From contig CALEZA010000001.1 in assembly GCA_937927965.1 (NCBI GenBank), positions 1-5,980 of the forward strand: a stretch of DNA of 5,980 bases. The letters are read 5' to 3'. Shown here one piece after another: positions 1 through 5,980 of this stretch; positions within the stretch are counted from its first letter, which is position 1, and every line of letters starts with the position of its first letter. Source of the stretch: an uncultured Candidatus Planktophila sp. (GTDB lineage Bacteria > Actinomycetota > Actinomycetes > Nanopelagicales > Nanopelagicaceae). The position numbers and the translations under genes were made by a program. The notes beneath the pieces were generated by a model that ran no database searches, was not told the origin of the DNA, and saw only the letters and a program-made list of their open reading frames with translations.

Positions 1-265
1 TGCCAACGCGAGCTGCTTGGTTGATGATTGGTGTGTGTGCTTGCTTCTTTGTTCCTACGAAAAGAACATGTCCACCCTTAGCGACGATGTCCTTTGTAAA
101 TGCATATGCTTGATCGATCAAAGCAAGTGACTGCTGAATGTCGATGATGTAGATGCCATTGCGCTCTGTGAAGATAAAGCGCTTCATCTTTGGGTTCCAG
201 CGACGAGTCTGGTGTCCGAAGTGAACACCGCTGTCGAGGAGTTCTCGCATTGTTACTGTTGCCAT
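1..265 (-). CDS. rpsB: 30S ribosomal protein S2, N-terminal 88 residues (cut by window edge)
   Basis: Ribosomal protein S2 of the small subunit, needed late in 30S assembly and for binding S1 where S1 is present. Reading leftward from the ATG at 265-263 gives [20 protein letters not shown] followed by [26 protein letters not shown] and FVGTKKQA, all hallmark S2 blocks. The frame runs open to the window edge, so roughly two thirds of the protein lies outside. The start is supported by an AAAGGAG box 9 bases upstream and by the usual actinobacterial S2 N-terminus; a second in-frame Met at residue 6 is less likely. Just after KKQA the helix reads [12 protein letters not shown], where many S2 proteins have an acidic/alanine-rich stretch; this looks like lineage variation, not damage. 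tsf would be expected next downstream, outside the window (inference). Confidence 0.97.
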   Translation of the reverse strand, partial: MATVTMRELLDSGVHFGHQTRRWNPKMKRFIFTERNGIYIIDIQQSLALIDQAYAFTKDIVAKGGHVLFVGTKKQAHTPIINQAARVG

Positions 266-274
266 GAAGGCACG

Positions 275-281
275 CTCCTTT
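275..281 (-). promoter_or_regulatory. ribosome binding site of rpsB
   Basis: The minus strand reads AAAGGAG here, 9 bases before the rpsB ATG. It is the strongest Shine-Dalgarno match in the window and fixes the rpsB start at 265. The starts of the upstream operon genes lack a box this good. Confidence 0.85.
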
Positions 282-316
282 GTGGGCAGCGCTAGGCGCA
301 GACCCGATCGGTTAAT

Positions 317-337
317 GGCCTAACGATTTGTTAAGCC
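317..337 (-). other. hairpin in rpsB leader (8-bp stem, 5-base loop)
   Basis: In the rpsB-sense strand the arms are GGCTTAAC and GTTAGGCC around loop AAATC: eight consecutive pairs, one of them U-G. No U-run follows, so it does not look like an intrinsic terminator. It sits about 50 bases before the rpsB start. The TAAC at 321-324 (plus strand) can pair instead with GTTA at 311-314, giving a weaker alternative fold. Confidence 0.5.
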
Positions 338-430
338 CGTCGCGTTCACAACGCCGACCATCAATTACTTAATGGACCGAAGTGGCTCACCTTCCCTGCA
401 AGGCAGTTCAGGAGAAGAACGCTGAGATGT

Positions 431-450
431 CACAAACCTTGCGGTCTGTG
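431..450 (-). other. hairpin with GCAA (GNRA) tetraloop upstream of rpsB
   Basis: On the minus strand CACAGACC and GGTTTGTG form an 8-bp stem (one G-U pair) closed by C-G over a GCAA tetraloop, a GNRA-class loop that is exceptionally stable in RNA. On the plus strand the same site has an A-C mismatch and a TTGC loop, so the structure is better as minus-strand RNA, matching the direction of transcription. No U-tract follows, which argues against a classic terminator. A structured element of the rpsB leader or an operon 3' end are both possible. Confidence 0.5.
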
Positions 451-458
451 CAGGGGTG

Positions 459-464
459 AGTCTA
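459..464 (-). promoter_or_regulatory. weak candidate -10 element (TAGACT) for rpsB
   Basis: TAGACT on the minus strand fits the TANNNT pattern of actinobacterial housekeeping -10 boxes. There is no recognisable -35 at 16-18 bases upstream (the sequence there is TTATTTC-like). If used, transcription would start just before the GCAA hairpin at 450-431, giving a leader of about 190 bases. This is a speculative call. Confidence 0.15.
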
Positions 465-498
465 CCTGAGCGGTGGGGGTGGAAATAACCAGCTCAGG
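465..498 (-). terminator. stem-loop just after xerC, possible operon terminator
   Basis: Eight bases past the xerC stop codon the minus strand has CCTGAGC and, 20 bases on, its exact complement GCTCAGG. The stem extends inward by GGT/ACC after a one-base bulge, leaving a loop of about 13 bases. Its position suggests the 3' end of the serA-xerC transcript. No U-run follows, so it is not a textbook intrinsic terminator; it could equally be an mRNA-stabilising hairpin or part of the leader. Confidence 0.35.
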
Positions 499-505
499 GG
501 CGCTC

Positions 506-1417
506 TTATGCGCGAGGGTGAGCCTGCTTAAAGGCTTGGCGGAGGCGCTCTGTAGAGACATGGGTATAAATCTGAGTAGTAGCCAGAGATGAGTGGCCGA
601 GGATTTCCTGCACGGTGCGAAGATCTGCCCCACCTTCTAAGAGATGAGTAGCTGCCGAATGTCGCAGTGCATGTGGCCCCATTCGCTCAACACCTTCTAG
701 CGCAGAGAGAGCTTCATAAACGACTGTGCGAACAGCGCGTTGATCAATGCGCTTGCCTCGTGCGCCAAGAAAAAGCGCTGATGCTGATTTCTCGTTTGCA
801 ATCAGTGGTCGAGCGCTATCAATATAAGTAGTCAACGCTTTCACAGATGGGGCTCCCATGGGAATCATTCTCTCTTTTGATCCCTTACCCATCACTCTTA
901 TTGTGTTACGACTGAAATCAATATCGTGAAGATCCAATCCGCATAGCTCCGATACTCGAGCACCTGTTGCATAAAGCAACTCCACAATTGCCACATCTCT
1001 TATAGAAAGTGGTGTCTCTTCCTCTGCAGCACGAGTTGCCATCGACTCCATTGCAAGTGTGGCATCTCCTTGAGTAAGCACTCCAGGAAGAGTTCGATGA
1101 GGTTTGGGGGTAGCAAGAGTGGCACCAATGTCAGTTGAAAGATGACCTTTCTTGGCCGCCCATTTAGTAAAGAGGCGAATAGAGACAGCCCTTCGAGAAA
1201 GAGTTGTTCTGGCTCCCCCGCGAACTTGTTGGGTTGCAAGCCAGGAACGAATATGCGCCAAAGTCAGATCTGAAATATCTTCCACGCCATTGTGACCCAG
1301 GTGCTCCATCAAAGAATCAACATCTCCGATGTATGCACGAACGGTGTGGGCTGAAAGTGCTTTTTCGGCAGTGAGGTGATGCGAATACTCTTCGCGGATC
1401 TCCTCATAACTACTCAT
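506..1417 (-). CDS. xerC: tyrosine recombinase XerC, complete (303 aa)
   Basis: Site-specific tyrosine recombinase, which with XerD resolves chromosome dimers at dif in the cytoplasm. Length (303 aa) is standard. Residues 1 to about 95 form the N-terminal core-binding (SAM-like) domain; about 110-295 the catalytic domain. All six active-site residues are visible: R154 (in TGARVSEL), K178 (GKGSKER), H249 and R252 (HALRH), H275 (LGHSS) and nucleophile Y284 (QIYTH). Their spacing matches E. coli XerD to within one residue. XerC over XerD is chosen because actinobacterial xerC typically lies by rpsB. The ATG is 9 bases past the cimA stop and has no clear Shine-Dalgarno sequence, so translation probably depends on ribosomes finishing cimA. 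The gene is intact, with no inverted repeats or integrase-like accessory genes, so it is a housekeeping recombinase and not a mobile-element integrase. Confidence 0.93.
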   Translation of the reverse strand: MSSYEEIREEYSHHLTAEKALSAHTVRAYIGDVDSLMEHLGHNGVEDISDLTLAHIRSWLATQQVRGGARTTLSRRAVSIRLFTKWAAKKGHLSTDIGATLATPKPHRTLPGVLTQGDATLAMESMATRAAEEETPLSIRDVAIVELLYATGARVSELCGLDLHDIDFSRNTIRVMGKGSKERMIPMGAPSVKALTTYIDSARPLIANEKSASALFLGARGKRIDQRAVRTVVYEALSALEGVERMGPHALRHSAATHLLEGGADLRTVQEILGHSSLATTQIYTHVSTERLRQAFKQAHPRA

Positions 1418-1426
1418 GAGAGTAGG

Positions 1427-3016
1427 TTACTCGGGTTTGATTCCCTGTCGCAGTAAGCCAAAGGTGAGAGCATCTTCAAGAGCCATGGCAGATGCTGCAA
1501 TCACATTCTCGTGAACACCAACGGTATTCCACTCACCCTTGCCATCTGATGTTTCGATGAGCACGCGGGTAATAGCTCCTGTTCCAAGGCGGCCCTCAAG
1601 AATGCGAACCTTGTAGTCGGTGAGCTCTAGGGTTGAAATTTGTGGATAGAGCTCATTGAGTCCATCACGAAGAGCTGTATCGAAGGCATTGACTGGACCA
1701 TTTCCTGCCCCAGAACATGTGATTTCTTTACCTTGTGCTGTCACCGTGACTTCAGCTTTAGTGATGATGGTTCCATCAACATCGTGTTCGGTCGTTGTGA
1801 GCCAATGATCGATTGAGAAGAATGATGGGCGCTTACCTTGAGACTCTTCAAGCAAAAGCAATTCAAATGATGCATCGGCTGCTTCAAAGGTGAAGCCCTG
1901 AGATTCCATCTCTTTCACGCGTTCAACAATACGAGTGATGAGCTCACGGTCTCCGCCCAAGTCGACACCAAGTTCTTGTGATTTCAATTCAATGGATGCT
2001 CGTCCTGCCATGTCAGAGACCAACATACGCATATCGTTTCCAACAGATGCTGGATCTTCATGCTGATAGAGCATCGGATCGACCTTGATGGCAGATGCAT
2101 GAAGTCCTGCCTTGTGTGCAAAGGCTGATACTCCAGCATAAGGCTGGCGAGGAGATGGTGAAATATTGGTGACTTCGGCCACCGCATGAGAAATACGGAA
2201 AGCCTCACGAAGAGCGTTCTTTGGAAGAACTTCCTTTTTCTTCTTAAGCTCTAAATTAGCAATGATGGTGACAAGATCCGCGTTTCCGGTGCGCTCACCA
2301 TATCCATTAAGAGTTCCCTGAACATGAGTCACACCAGCAGCCACGGCAGCCATTGAATTTGCAACTGCACATCCTGTGTCATTGTGACAGTGAATACCTA
2401 GGCGAGCTGATGTAGCTCCAAGAACATCGTTAACCACATCAGCAATTTCATCAGGGAGCATTCCGCCATTGGTGTCACAGAGAGCGGCAACATCAGCGCC
2501 TGCCTCCATCGCAACACGAATAACTTCAAGCGCATAAGCGCGATTGGCTCGATATCCATCAAAGAAGTGCTCTGCATCAAGAAATACTCTCTGACCTTCA
2601 CTGCGAAGATGGGTAATGGAATCTCGAATCATTTCTAAGTTCTCATCGAGAGTTGTTTTGAGCGCAAGATCAACATGTCTGTCATAGGACTTTGCAACGA
2701 GTGTGACTGCTGGAGCTCCTGAATCACGAAGTGCTGCAAGCAGAACATCATCTGCTGCCTTCACACCAGGACGACGGGTTGCTCCAAACGCCACAAATGT
2801 TGCGTTCTTAAGCTTGAGCTCTTTCTTTGCAAGAGCGAAGAATTCCGTGTCTTTCGGATTGGCCCCTGGCCATCCACCTTCAATAAATCCAACTCCAAGA
2901 TCATCAAGGTGGCGTGCAATTGTCAGCTTGTCATGGATGGAAAGGTTTAGCCCTTCCTGTTGAGCACCGTCACGAAGTGTGGTGTCATATATATGAAAGC
3001 TGTCATCAATTGTCAT
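1427..3016 (-). CDS. cimA: (R)-citramalate synthase, complete (529 aa)
   Basis: Condenses pyruvate and acetyl-CoA to (R)-citramalate, the first step of the threonine-independent isoleucine route; a DRE-TIM metallolyase. The TIM-barrel catalytic domain spans roughly residues 8-270. YDTTLRDGAQQEG (10-22) carries R15 and the metal ligand D16; HCHND (209-213) gives H209 and H211; GERTGNAD (240-247) supplies N245. HKAGLHASAI (301-310) marks the linker subdomain. Residues about 395-527 form the LeuA-type regulatory domain, with GPVNAFDTALR at 440-450; in this family it binds the feedback inhibitor, isoleucine for CimA. The GAQ form of the first motif, the EGGWPG block (46-51) and a length near 530 favour CimA over 2-isopropylmalate synthase or homocitrate synthase, though substrate preference cannot be proven from sequence. 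The ATG directly abuts the ilvE stop (TAA then ATG), with no good ribosome binding site. Confidence 0.9.
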   Translation of the reverse strand: MTIDDSFHIYDTTLRDGAQQEGLNLSIHDKLTIARHLDDLGVGFIEGGWPGANPKDTEFFALAKKELKLKNATFVAFGATRRPGVKAADDVLLAALRDSGAPAVTLVAKSYDRHVDLALKTTLDENLEMIRDSITHLRSEGQRVFLDAEHFFDGYRANRAYALEVIRVAMEAGADVAALCDTNGGMLPDEIADVVNDVLGATSARLGIHCHNDTGCAVANSMAAVAAGVTHVQGTLNGYGERTGNADLVTIIANLELKKKKEVLPKNALREAFRISHAVAEVTNISPSPRQPYAGVSAFAHKAGLHASAIKVDPMLYQHEDPASVGNDMRMLVSDMAGRASIELKSQELGVDLGGDRELITRIVERVKEMESQGFTFEAADASFELLLLEESQGKRPSFFSIDHWLTTTEHDVDGTIITKAEVTVTAQGKEITCSGAGNGPVNAFDTALRDGLNELYPQISTLELTDYKVRILEGRLGTGAITRVLIETSDGKGEWNTVGVHENVIAASAMALEDALTFGLLRQGIKPE

Positions 3017-4096
3017 TTAGAGAACCGGCTTCATCCAGTTGTGCTTATCTTCGACTGTTCCATGTTGAATTCCAAGCATGTGGTTACGAATCTGCATTGT
3101 GATCGCACCTGGCTGGCCATCACCTGTAATCCAAGTTCCCATTGCAGACTTTGCTTGCCCGACTGGAGAGATAACAGCTGCTGTGCCGCAGGCAAATATC
3201 TCTGTGATCTCACCGCTTGCAATCCCATCACGCCAATCATCGATGGAGAGCATGACCTCTTCGGTCTGATAGCCCAAATCCTTTGCGGCAGAGAGAATTG
3301 AATCTCGAGTAATTCCCGGAAGAAGAGTTCCTGTGAGTTTAGGTGTGATGACCTTTGCATCTGCTCCGCTACCTTTAACGAAGTAGAGGTTCATGCCGCC
3401 CATCTCTTCAACCCACTTGCGCTCTTTGGCATCAATCCACACAACCTGATCGCAACCTTCTTTGGCAGCAGCTTTTTGAGCAACAAGAGATGCTGCATAG
3501 TTTCCGCCGCACTTAGCTTCACCTGTTCCACCTTGGGCTGCACGAACATACTCTGTAGAAATCCACACTGAGACAGCCTTTGATGGATCAAAGTAAGCAC
3601 CAGCTGGTGTTGCAATAAGAATGTATTTCGCCTTATTTGATGGACGAACTCCAAGACCGACTTCAGTTGCGATCATAAATGGACGGATATAGAGAGACTC
3701 CCCCACCTTATCTGGCACCCAATTGATATCTTGCTTGACGAGCGCATGAACTGTTTCAAGGAAGAGCTCTTCAGGCATCTCAGGTAGAGCTAATCGACGA
3801 GCCGAGTTTGCAAAGCGACGAGCGTTTGCCTCTGGACGAAAGAGTGCAACGCTTCCATCTGGTTGGCGATATGCCTTCATACCTTCAAAGATCTCTTGAC
3901 CGTAGTGAAAGACTGCAGTGGCTGGATCTAAAGTGATGGGACCATAAGGAATCAACTCTGGCTCAGACCATCCATCGCTCTCAGACCAATCACAGACCAC
4001 CATGTGGTCTGTGTAGTACTTACCGAATCCACCTTCTGCAACAAGTGCAGCACGCTTCTCCGCTGGTACTGCATTGGGATTTAGAGTGATCTTCAT
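3017..4096 (-). CDS. ilvE: branched-chain amino acid aminotransferase, complete (359 aa)
   Basis: PLP-dependent fold-type IV aminotransferase that interconverts leucine, isoleucine and valine with their 2-oxo acids using glutamate/2-oxoglutarate; cytoplasmic. The PLP lysine is K195 in AKCGGNYAASL, followed by VEEMGGMN (229-236), where E231 is the expected cofactor-nitrogen contact. Phosphate-binding and substrate segments GTLLPGITRDS (256-266) and EIFACGTAAVISPVG (299-313) are present. HYGQEIFEGMKAY (64-76) and YIRPFM (136-141) are typical of the roughly 360-residue actinobacterial/mitochondrial-type class, longer than E. coli IlvE (309 aa). The ATG immediately follows the leuB TAA. A GGTGA inside the last leuB codons, 5 bases before the ATG, can serve as ribosome binding site. 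It acts on products of the neighbouring leuB and cimA branches. Confidence 0.95.
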   Translation of the reverse strand: MKITLNPNAVPAEKRAALVAEGGFGKYYTDHMVVCDWSESDGWSEPELIPYGPITLDPATAVFHYGQEIFEGMKAYRQPDGSVALFRPEANARRFANSARRLALPEMPEELFLETVHALVKQDINWVPDKVGESLYIRPFMIATEVGLGVRPSNKAKYILIATPAGAYFDPSKAVSVWISTEYVRAAQGGTGEAKCGGNYAASLVAQKAAAKEGCDQVVWIDAKERKWVEEMGGMNLYFVKGSGADAKVITPKLTGTLLPGITRDSILSAAKDLGYQTEEVMLSIDDWRDGIASGEITEIFACGTAAVISPVGQAKSAMGTWITGDGQPGAITMQIRNHMLGIQHGTVEDKHNWMKPVL

Positions 4097-5137
4097 TTAC
4101 TTCACCAAGGCGACTAGCGCATCGCCCACTTCGATTGTGCTGCGCTTGGCGCTACCGCGATTGAGAAGATCAGTTGCAACTGCTTTCTCTACATCACGAG
4201 CAGCATCGGCTAAACCAAGATGATCAAGCATCATCGCGACAGACATAATTGTCGCTGTGGGATCTGCAATATTCTTTCCCGCAATATCTGGAGCTGATCC
4301 ATGGACTGGCTCAAACATTGATGGGAACTTACCTGTTGGATTGATATTGCCAGAGGCAGCAAGTCCGATTCCACCACAGATAGCTGCAGCGATATCGGTC
4401 AAGATATCTCCAAAGAGATTGTCTGTGACGACAACATCAAAACGCTCAGGATTAGTCACAAAGAACATCGAAGCTGCATCTACATGGAGGTAATCTGTTG
4501 TAACACCAGGATATTCCTTAGCAACCTCGTTGAATGCGCGAGTCCATAATCCTCCTGCGCGAGTGAGGACATTGTTCTTATGAACCAGGGTGAGCTTCTT
4601 GCGATCACGCTTTGAAGCCCGCTCAAAAGCATCACGAATAACGCGCTCAGCACCACGACGAGTGTTGAGTGACTCCTCTGTTGCAATCTCAGCATCTGTG
4701 CCTTCTGCAAGAACTCCGCCTGCACCGACATAAGGTCCTTCTGTTCCTTCACGAACAACTACAAAGTCGATAGGAGCCTGGGTTGCAAGTGGACCTGTGA
4801 CTCCTGGCATCAATTTCGCTGGGCGAAGGTTGATGTAGTGATCGAAAGCAAAGCGGAGCTTAAGGAGTAAGCCACGCTCTAGAACTCCTGATGGAACAGA
4901 TGGGTCTCCTACCGCACCAAGAAGAATGACATCTGCTTTAGCAAGCTCTGCCATCACTGAGTCAGGAAGTACTTCTCCAGTACGATGCCAATAGCCCGCA
5001 CCGAGGTCATAGTGAGTCTTATTGAAAGTAACACCGTACTTTGCAGCAACGGCATCAAGAACCTTCAAGCCCTCTCCTACAACCTCAGTTCCAATTCCAT
5101 CGCCTGGAATGACTGCAAGATTTATTGTGCGTGACAT
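4097..5137 (-). CDS. leuB: 3-isopropylmalate dehydrogenase, complete (346 aa)
   Basis: NAD-dependent oxidative decarboxylation of 3-isopropylmalate to 2-oxoisocaproate in leucine synthesis. In the citramalate pathway the same enzyme normally handles 3-methylmalate, giving 2-oxobutyrate. The isocitrate/isopropylmalate dehydrogenase fold is clear: [11 protein letters not shown] near the N-terminus, substrate arginines R95 and R105 and then R129 ([10 protein letters not shown], 127-136), catalytic pair Y136 and K187 (VHKNNV), and metal-binding aspartates D220, D244 and D248 (NLFGDILTD). The NAD site is [15 protein letters not shown] (279-293). Length of 346 suits the actinobacterial form. The ATG directly follows the serA TAA, and GGTG within the serA end lies a few bases upstream as a likely ribosome binding site. 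Isocitrate and tartrate dehydrogenase relatives are less likely, given the pathway neighbours. Confidence 0.95.
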   Translation of the reverse strand: MSRTINLAVIPGDGIGTEVVGEGLKVLDAVAAKYGVTFNKTHYDLGAGYWHRTGEVLPDSVMAELAKADVILLGAVGDPSVPSGVLERGLLLKLRFAFDHYINLRPAKLMPGVTGPLATQAPIDFVVVREGTEGPYVGAGGVLAEGTDAEIATEESLNTRRGAERVIRDAFERASKRDRKKLTLVHKNNVLTRAGGLWTRAFNEVAKEYPGVTTDYLHVDAASMFFVTNPERFDVVVTDNLFGDILTDIAAAICGGIGLAASGNINPTGKFPSMFEPVHGSAPDIAGKNIADPTATIMSVAMMLDHLGLADAARDVEKAVATDLLNRGSAKRSTIEVGDALVALVK

Positions 5138-5980
5138 TTACCCCACCAAAGAGACGGAACGGACGAGATCTGCAGAGATCTCTTTCTTGATTGTTTCTGT
5201 GACAGCATCAGAGACCGGTGAATCAACAGTCAAAGCCATCAGGGCCTTGCCGCCTGCTGCTTCACGAGCAACCTGCATACCTGCAATATTGATAGAGGAT
5301 GCACCGAGAGTGTTTCCTACTGCTCCCACAACACCTGGCTTATCTGTGTAACGGAGGAAGAGAAGGTTCTCTGTAGGAGGAAGATCGAGATCAAAACCAT
5401 CAATTGCGATGATCTTCTCAACCTTCCTAATGCCCATCAATGTTCCATCAACCTTAATTTGGTGTCCGCTAGCAAGGGCTGCATGGAGTGAAATCATGCT
5501 GCGATATTCAGGGCTATCTGCAGTAGTGCTCACATTTGAGGTAACACCACGCTCTGCAGCAAGTCCTGGTGCATTTACATATGTGACATCTTCAGAACCT
5601 GTTGCCTGAAGAGCGCCCTTGAGAGCACTGATTGCCAATACTGATGAATCATGTCCTGAGATATCTCCCTTGACTGTGATCTCCATAGAAACTGGAAGCT
5701 CACCTGCAATAGCAGTAGCAATTTGAGCCATCTTCTCAACAAGTGGAAGTGATGGACGGATCTCATCGTGGATGGCCCCGCCCTTCACATTGACTGCATC
5801 AGGAACAAGTTCGCCTGCTAGTGCTTTACGAACTGAGATCGCAACAGCAATTCCTGCTCGCTCTTGGGCTTCATCTGTCGATGCCCCCAAGTGAGGTGTT
5901 GCAACAACTTGATCAAGCTGGAAGAGCGGTGAATCTGTGCAAGGCTCTGTTGAAAATACATCAAGGCCAGCTCCTGCAAC
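5138..5980 (-). CDS. serA: D-3-phosphoglycerate dehydrogenase, C-terminal 280 residues (cut by window edge)
   Basis: First enzyme of serine synthesis: oxidises 3-phosphoglycerate to 3-phosphohydroxypyruvate with NAD. The frame is open to position 5980 and begins VAGAGLDVFSTEP, then PLFQLDQVVATPHLGAST, the end of the catalytic/nucleotide-binding half with the catalytic histidine in TPHLGAS (fragment residue 30). About 250 N-terminal residues are missing; a TTG near 5890 is an internal Leu, not a start. An intervening allosteric-substrate-binding domain follows (about fragment residues 85-195), then a C-terminal ACT domain (about 207-280), as in the mycobacterial enzyme. The ACT serine-binding residues known from M. 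tuberculosis SerA appear conserved: Y211, D213 and N231, with identical Y-N spacing of 20. Feedback inhibition by serine is therefore expected. The stop directly abuts the leuB ATG. Confidence 0.96.
   Translation of the reverse strand, partial: VAGAGLDVFSTEPCTDSPLFQLDQVVATPHLGASTDEAQERAGIAVAISVRKALAGELVPDAVNVKGGAIHDEIRPSLPLVEKMAQIATAIAGELPVSMEITVKGDISGHDSSVLAISALKGALQATGSEDVTYVNAPGLAAERGVTSNVSTTADSPEYRSMISLHAALASGHQIKVDGTLMGIRKVEKIIAIDGFDLDLPPTENLLFLRYTDKPGVVGAVGNTLGASSINIAGMQVAREAAGGKALMALTVDSPVSDAVTETIKKEISADLVRSVSLVG

Larger units (their letters stand above)
266..505 (-). other. xerC-rpsB intergenic region / putative rpsB leader
   Basis: This 240-base stretch between the xerC stop and the rpsB start is the only long gap in an otherwise gapless window. 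I see no convincing short gene in it. It contains three inverted repeats that could fold in the rpsB-sense transcript (465-498, 431-450, 317-337) and the rpsB ribosome binding site. A separate rpsB promoter is expected somewhere here, because S2 needs far higher expression than the biosynthetic genes upstream, but no clean -35/-10 pair stands out. In several bacteria rpsB leaders mediate feedback by S2. Whether this one does is inference only. Confidence 0.6.

Noticed and set aside
290..300. GCGC-CTA-GCGC inverted repeat near the rpsB ribosome binding site
   Set aside because: Only four pairs of a self-complementary tetramer around a 3-base loop; too weak to call a structure on its own.
303..312. 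CCGATCGG palindrome as an operator
   Set aside because: A single 8-base palindrome with no second copy or known regulator match is expected by chance.
430..633. Minus-strand open frame of 67 codons running from the xerC 3' end into the intergenic gap
   Set aside because: It mostly overlaps the conserved C-terminal part of xerC in another frame, including the catalytic tyrosine region, and shows no family signature or good start context.
506..1417. Tyrosine recombinase as a phage or integron integrase marking a mobile element
   Set aside because: Size and motifs match XerC, the location by rpsB is the usual housekeeping one, and there are no attachment-site repeats, cargo genes or tRNA nearby.
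2230..2255. A-rich stretch in cimA considered as a programmed frameshift site
   Set aside because: It has only five consecutive A residues before G, short of an A-AAA-AAG slippery heptamer, and the zero frame encodes a normal full-length enzyme.
2703..3301. Overlapping plus-strand open frames opposite cimA and ilvE
   Set aside because: They are antisense to strongly conserved enzymes, have no recognisable domains or ribosome binding sites, and are explained by the codon pattern of the real genes.
4257..5351. Plus-strand open frames opposite leuB and serA
   Set aside because: Same reason: shadows of conserved coding sequence, with biased compositions unlike real proteins.
5888..5890. TTG as the start of a short serA-like gene
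   Set aside because: The frame continues upstream to the window edge with conserved SerA sequence; this codon is the Leu in the TPHLGAS motif.

Overview
The window is ordinary core metabolism and housekeeping from a bacterium, most likely an actinobacterium. All six genes lie on the minus strand, so biological order runs right to left: serA (3' part) > leuB > ilvE > cimA > xerC > intergenic leader > rpsB (5' part). The actinobacterial call rests on a xerC-type recombinase next to rpsB, the serA/leuB/ilvE/cimA cluster, a SerA with the long C-terminal half (intervening domain plus ACT domain), and a fold-type IV branched-chain aminotransferase of about 360 residues. Base composition looks close to half G+C, low for the phylum. 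Together with the very tight packing this suggests a streamlined aquatic actinobacterium (acI/Nanopelagicales-like). That placement is inference.

Region 5980-1427 is an amino-acid biosynthesis block. SerA starts serine synthesis from 3-phosphoglycerate. CimA makes citramalate from pyruvate and acetyl-CoA, the threonine-independent entry to isoleucine. LeuB performs the oxidative decarboxylation in leucine synthesis and, in the citramalate route, the equivalent step on 3-methylmalate. IlvE does the final transamination to leucine, isoleucine and valine. The three junctions inside this block are all TAA directly followed by ATG, with no spacing and no overlap.

Region 1417-506 is a full-length tyrosine recombinase with every catalytic residue present (XerC). 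It begins 9 bases after the cimA stop, so it is probably on the same transcript despite its unrelated role in chromosome dimer resolution.

Region 505-266 is the only sizeable non-coding stretch (240 bases). It holds three hairpin-capable inverted repeats and leads into rpsB (ribosomal protein S2, first 88 residues), which has a good ribosome binding site. This leader is the least explained DNA here.

I found no mobile element, CRISPR array, tRNA/rRNA, toxin-antitoxin, defence gene or unknown multi-gene system. The observations worth a second look are the leader structures, the repeated stop-start junction module, and the coupling of xerC to the amino-acid operon.
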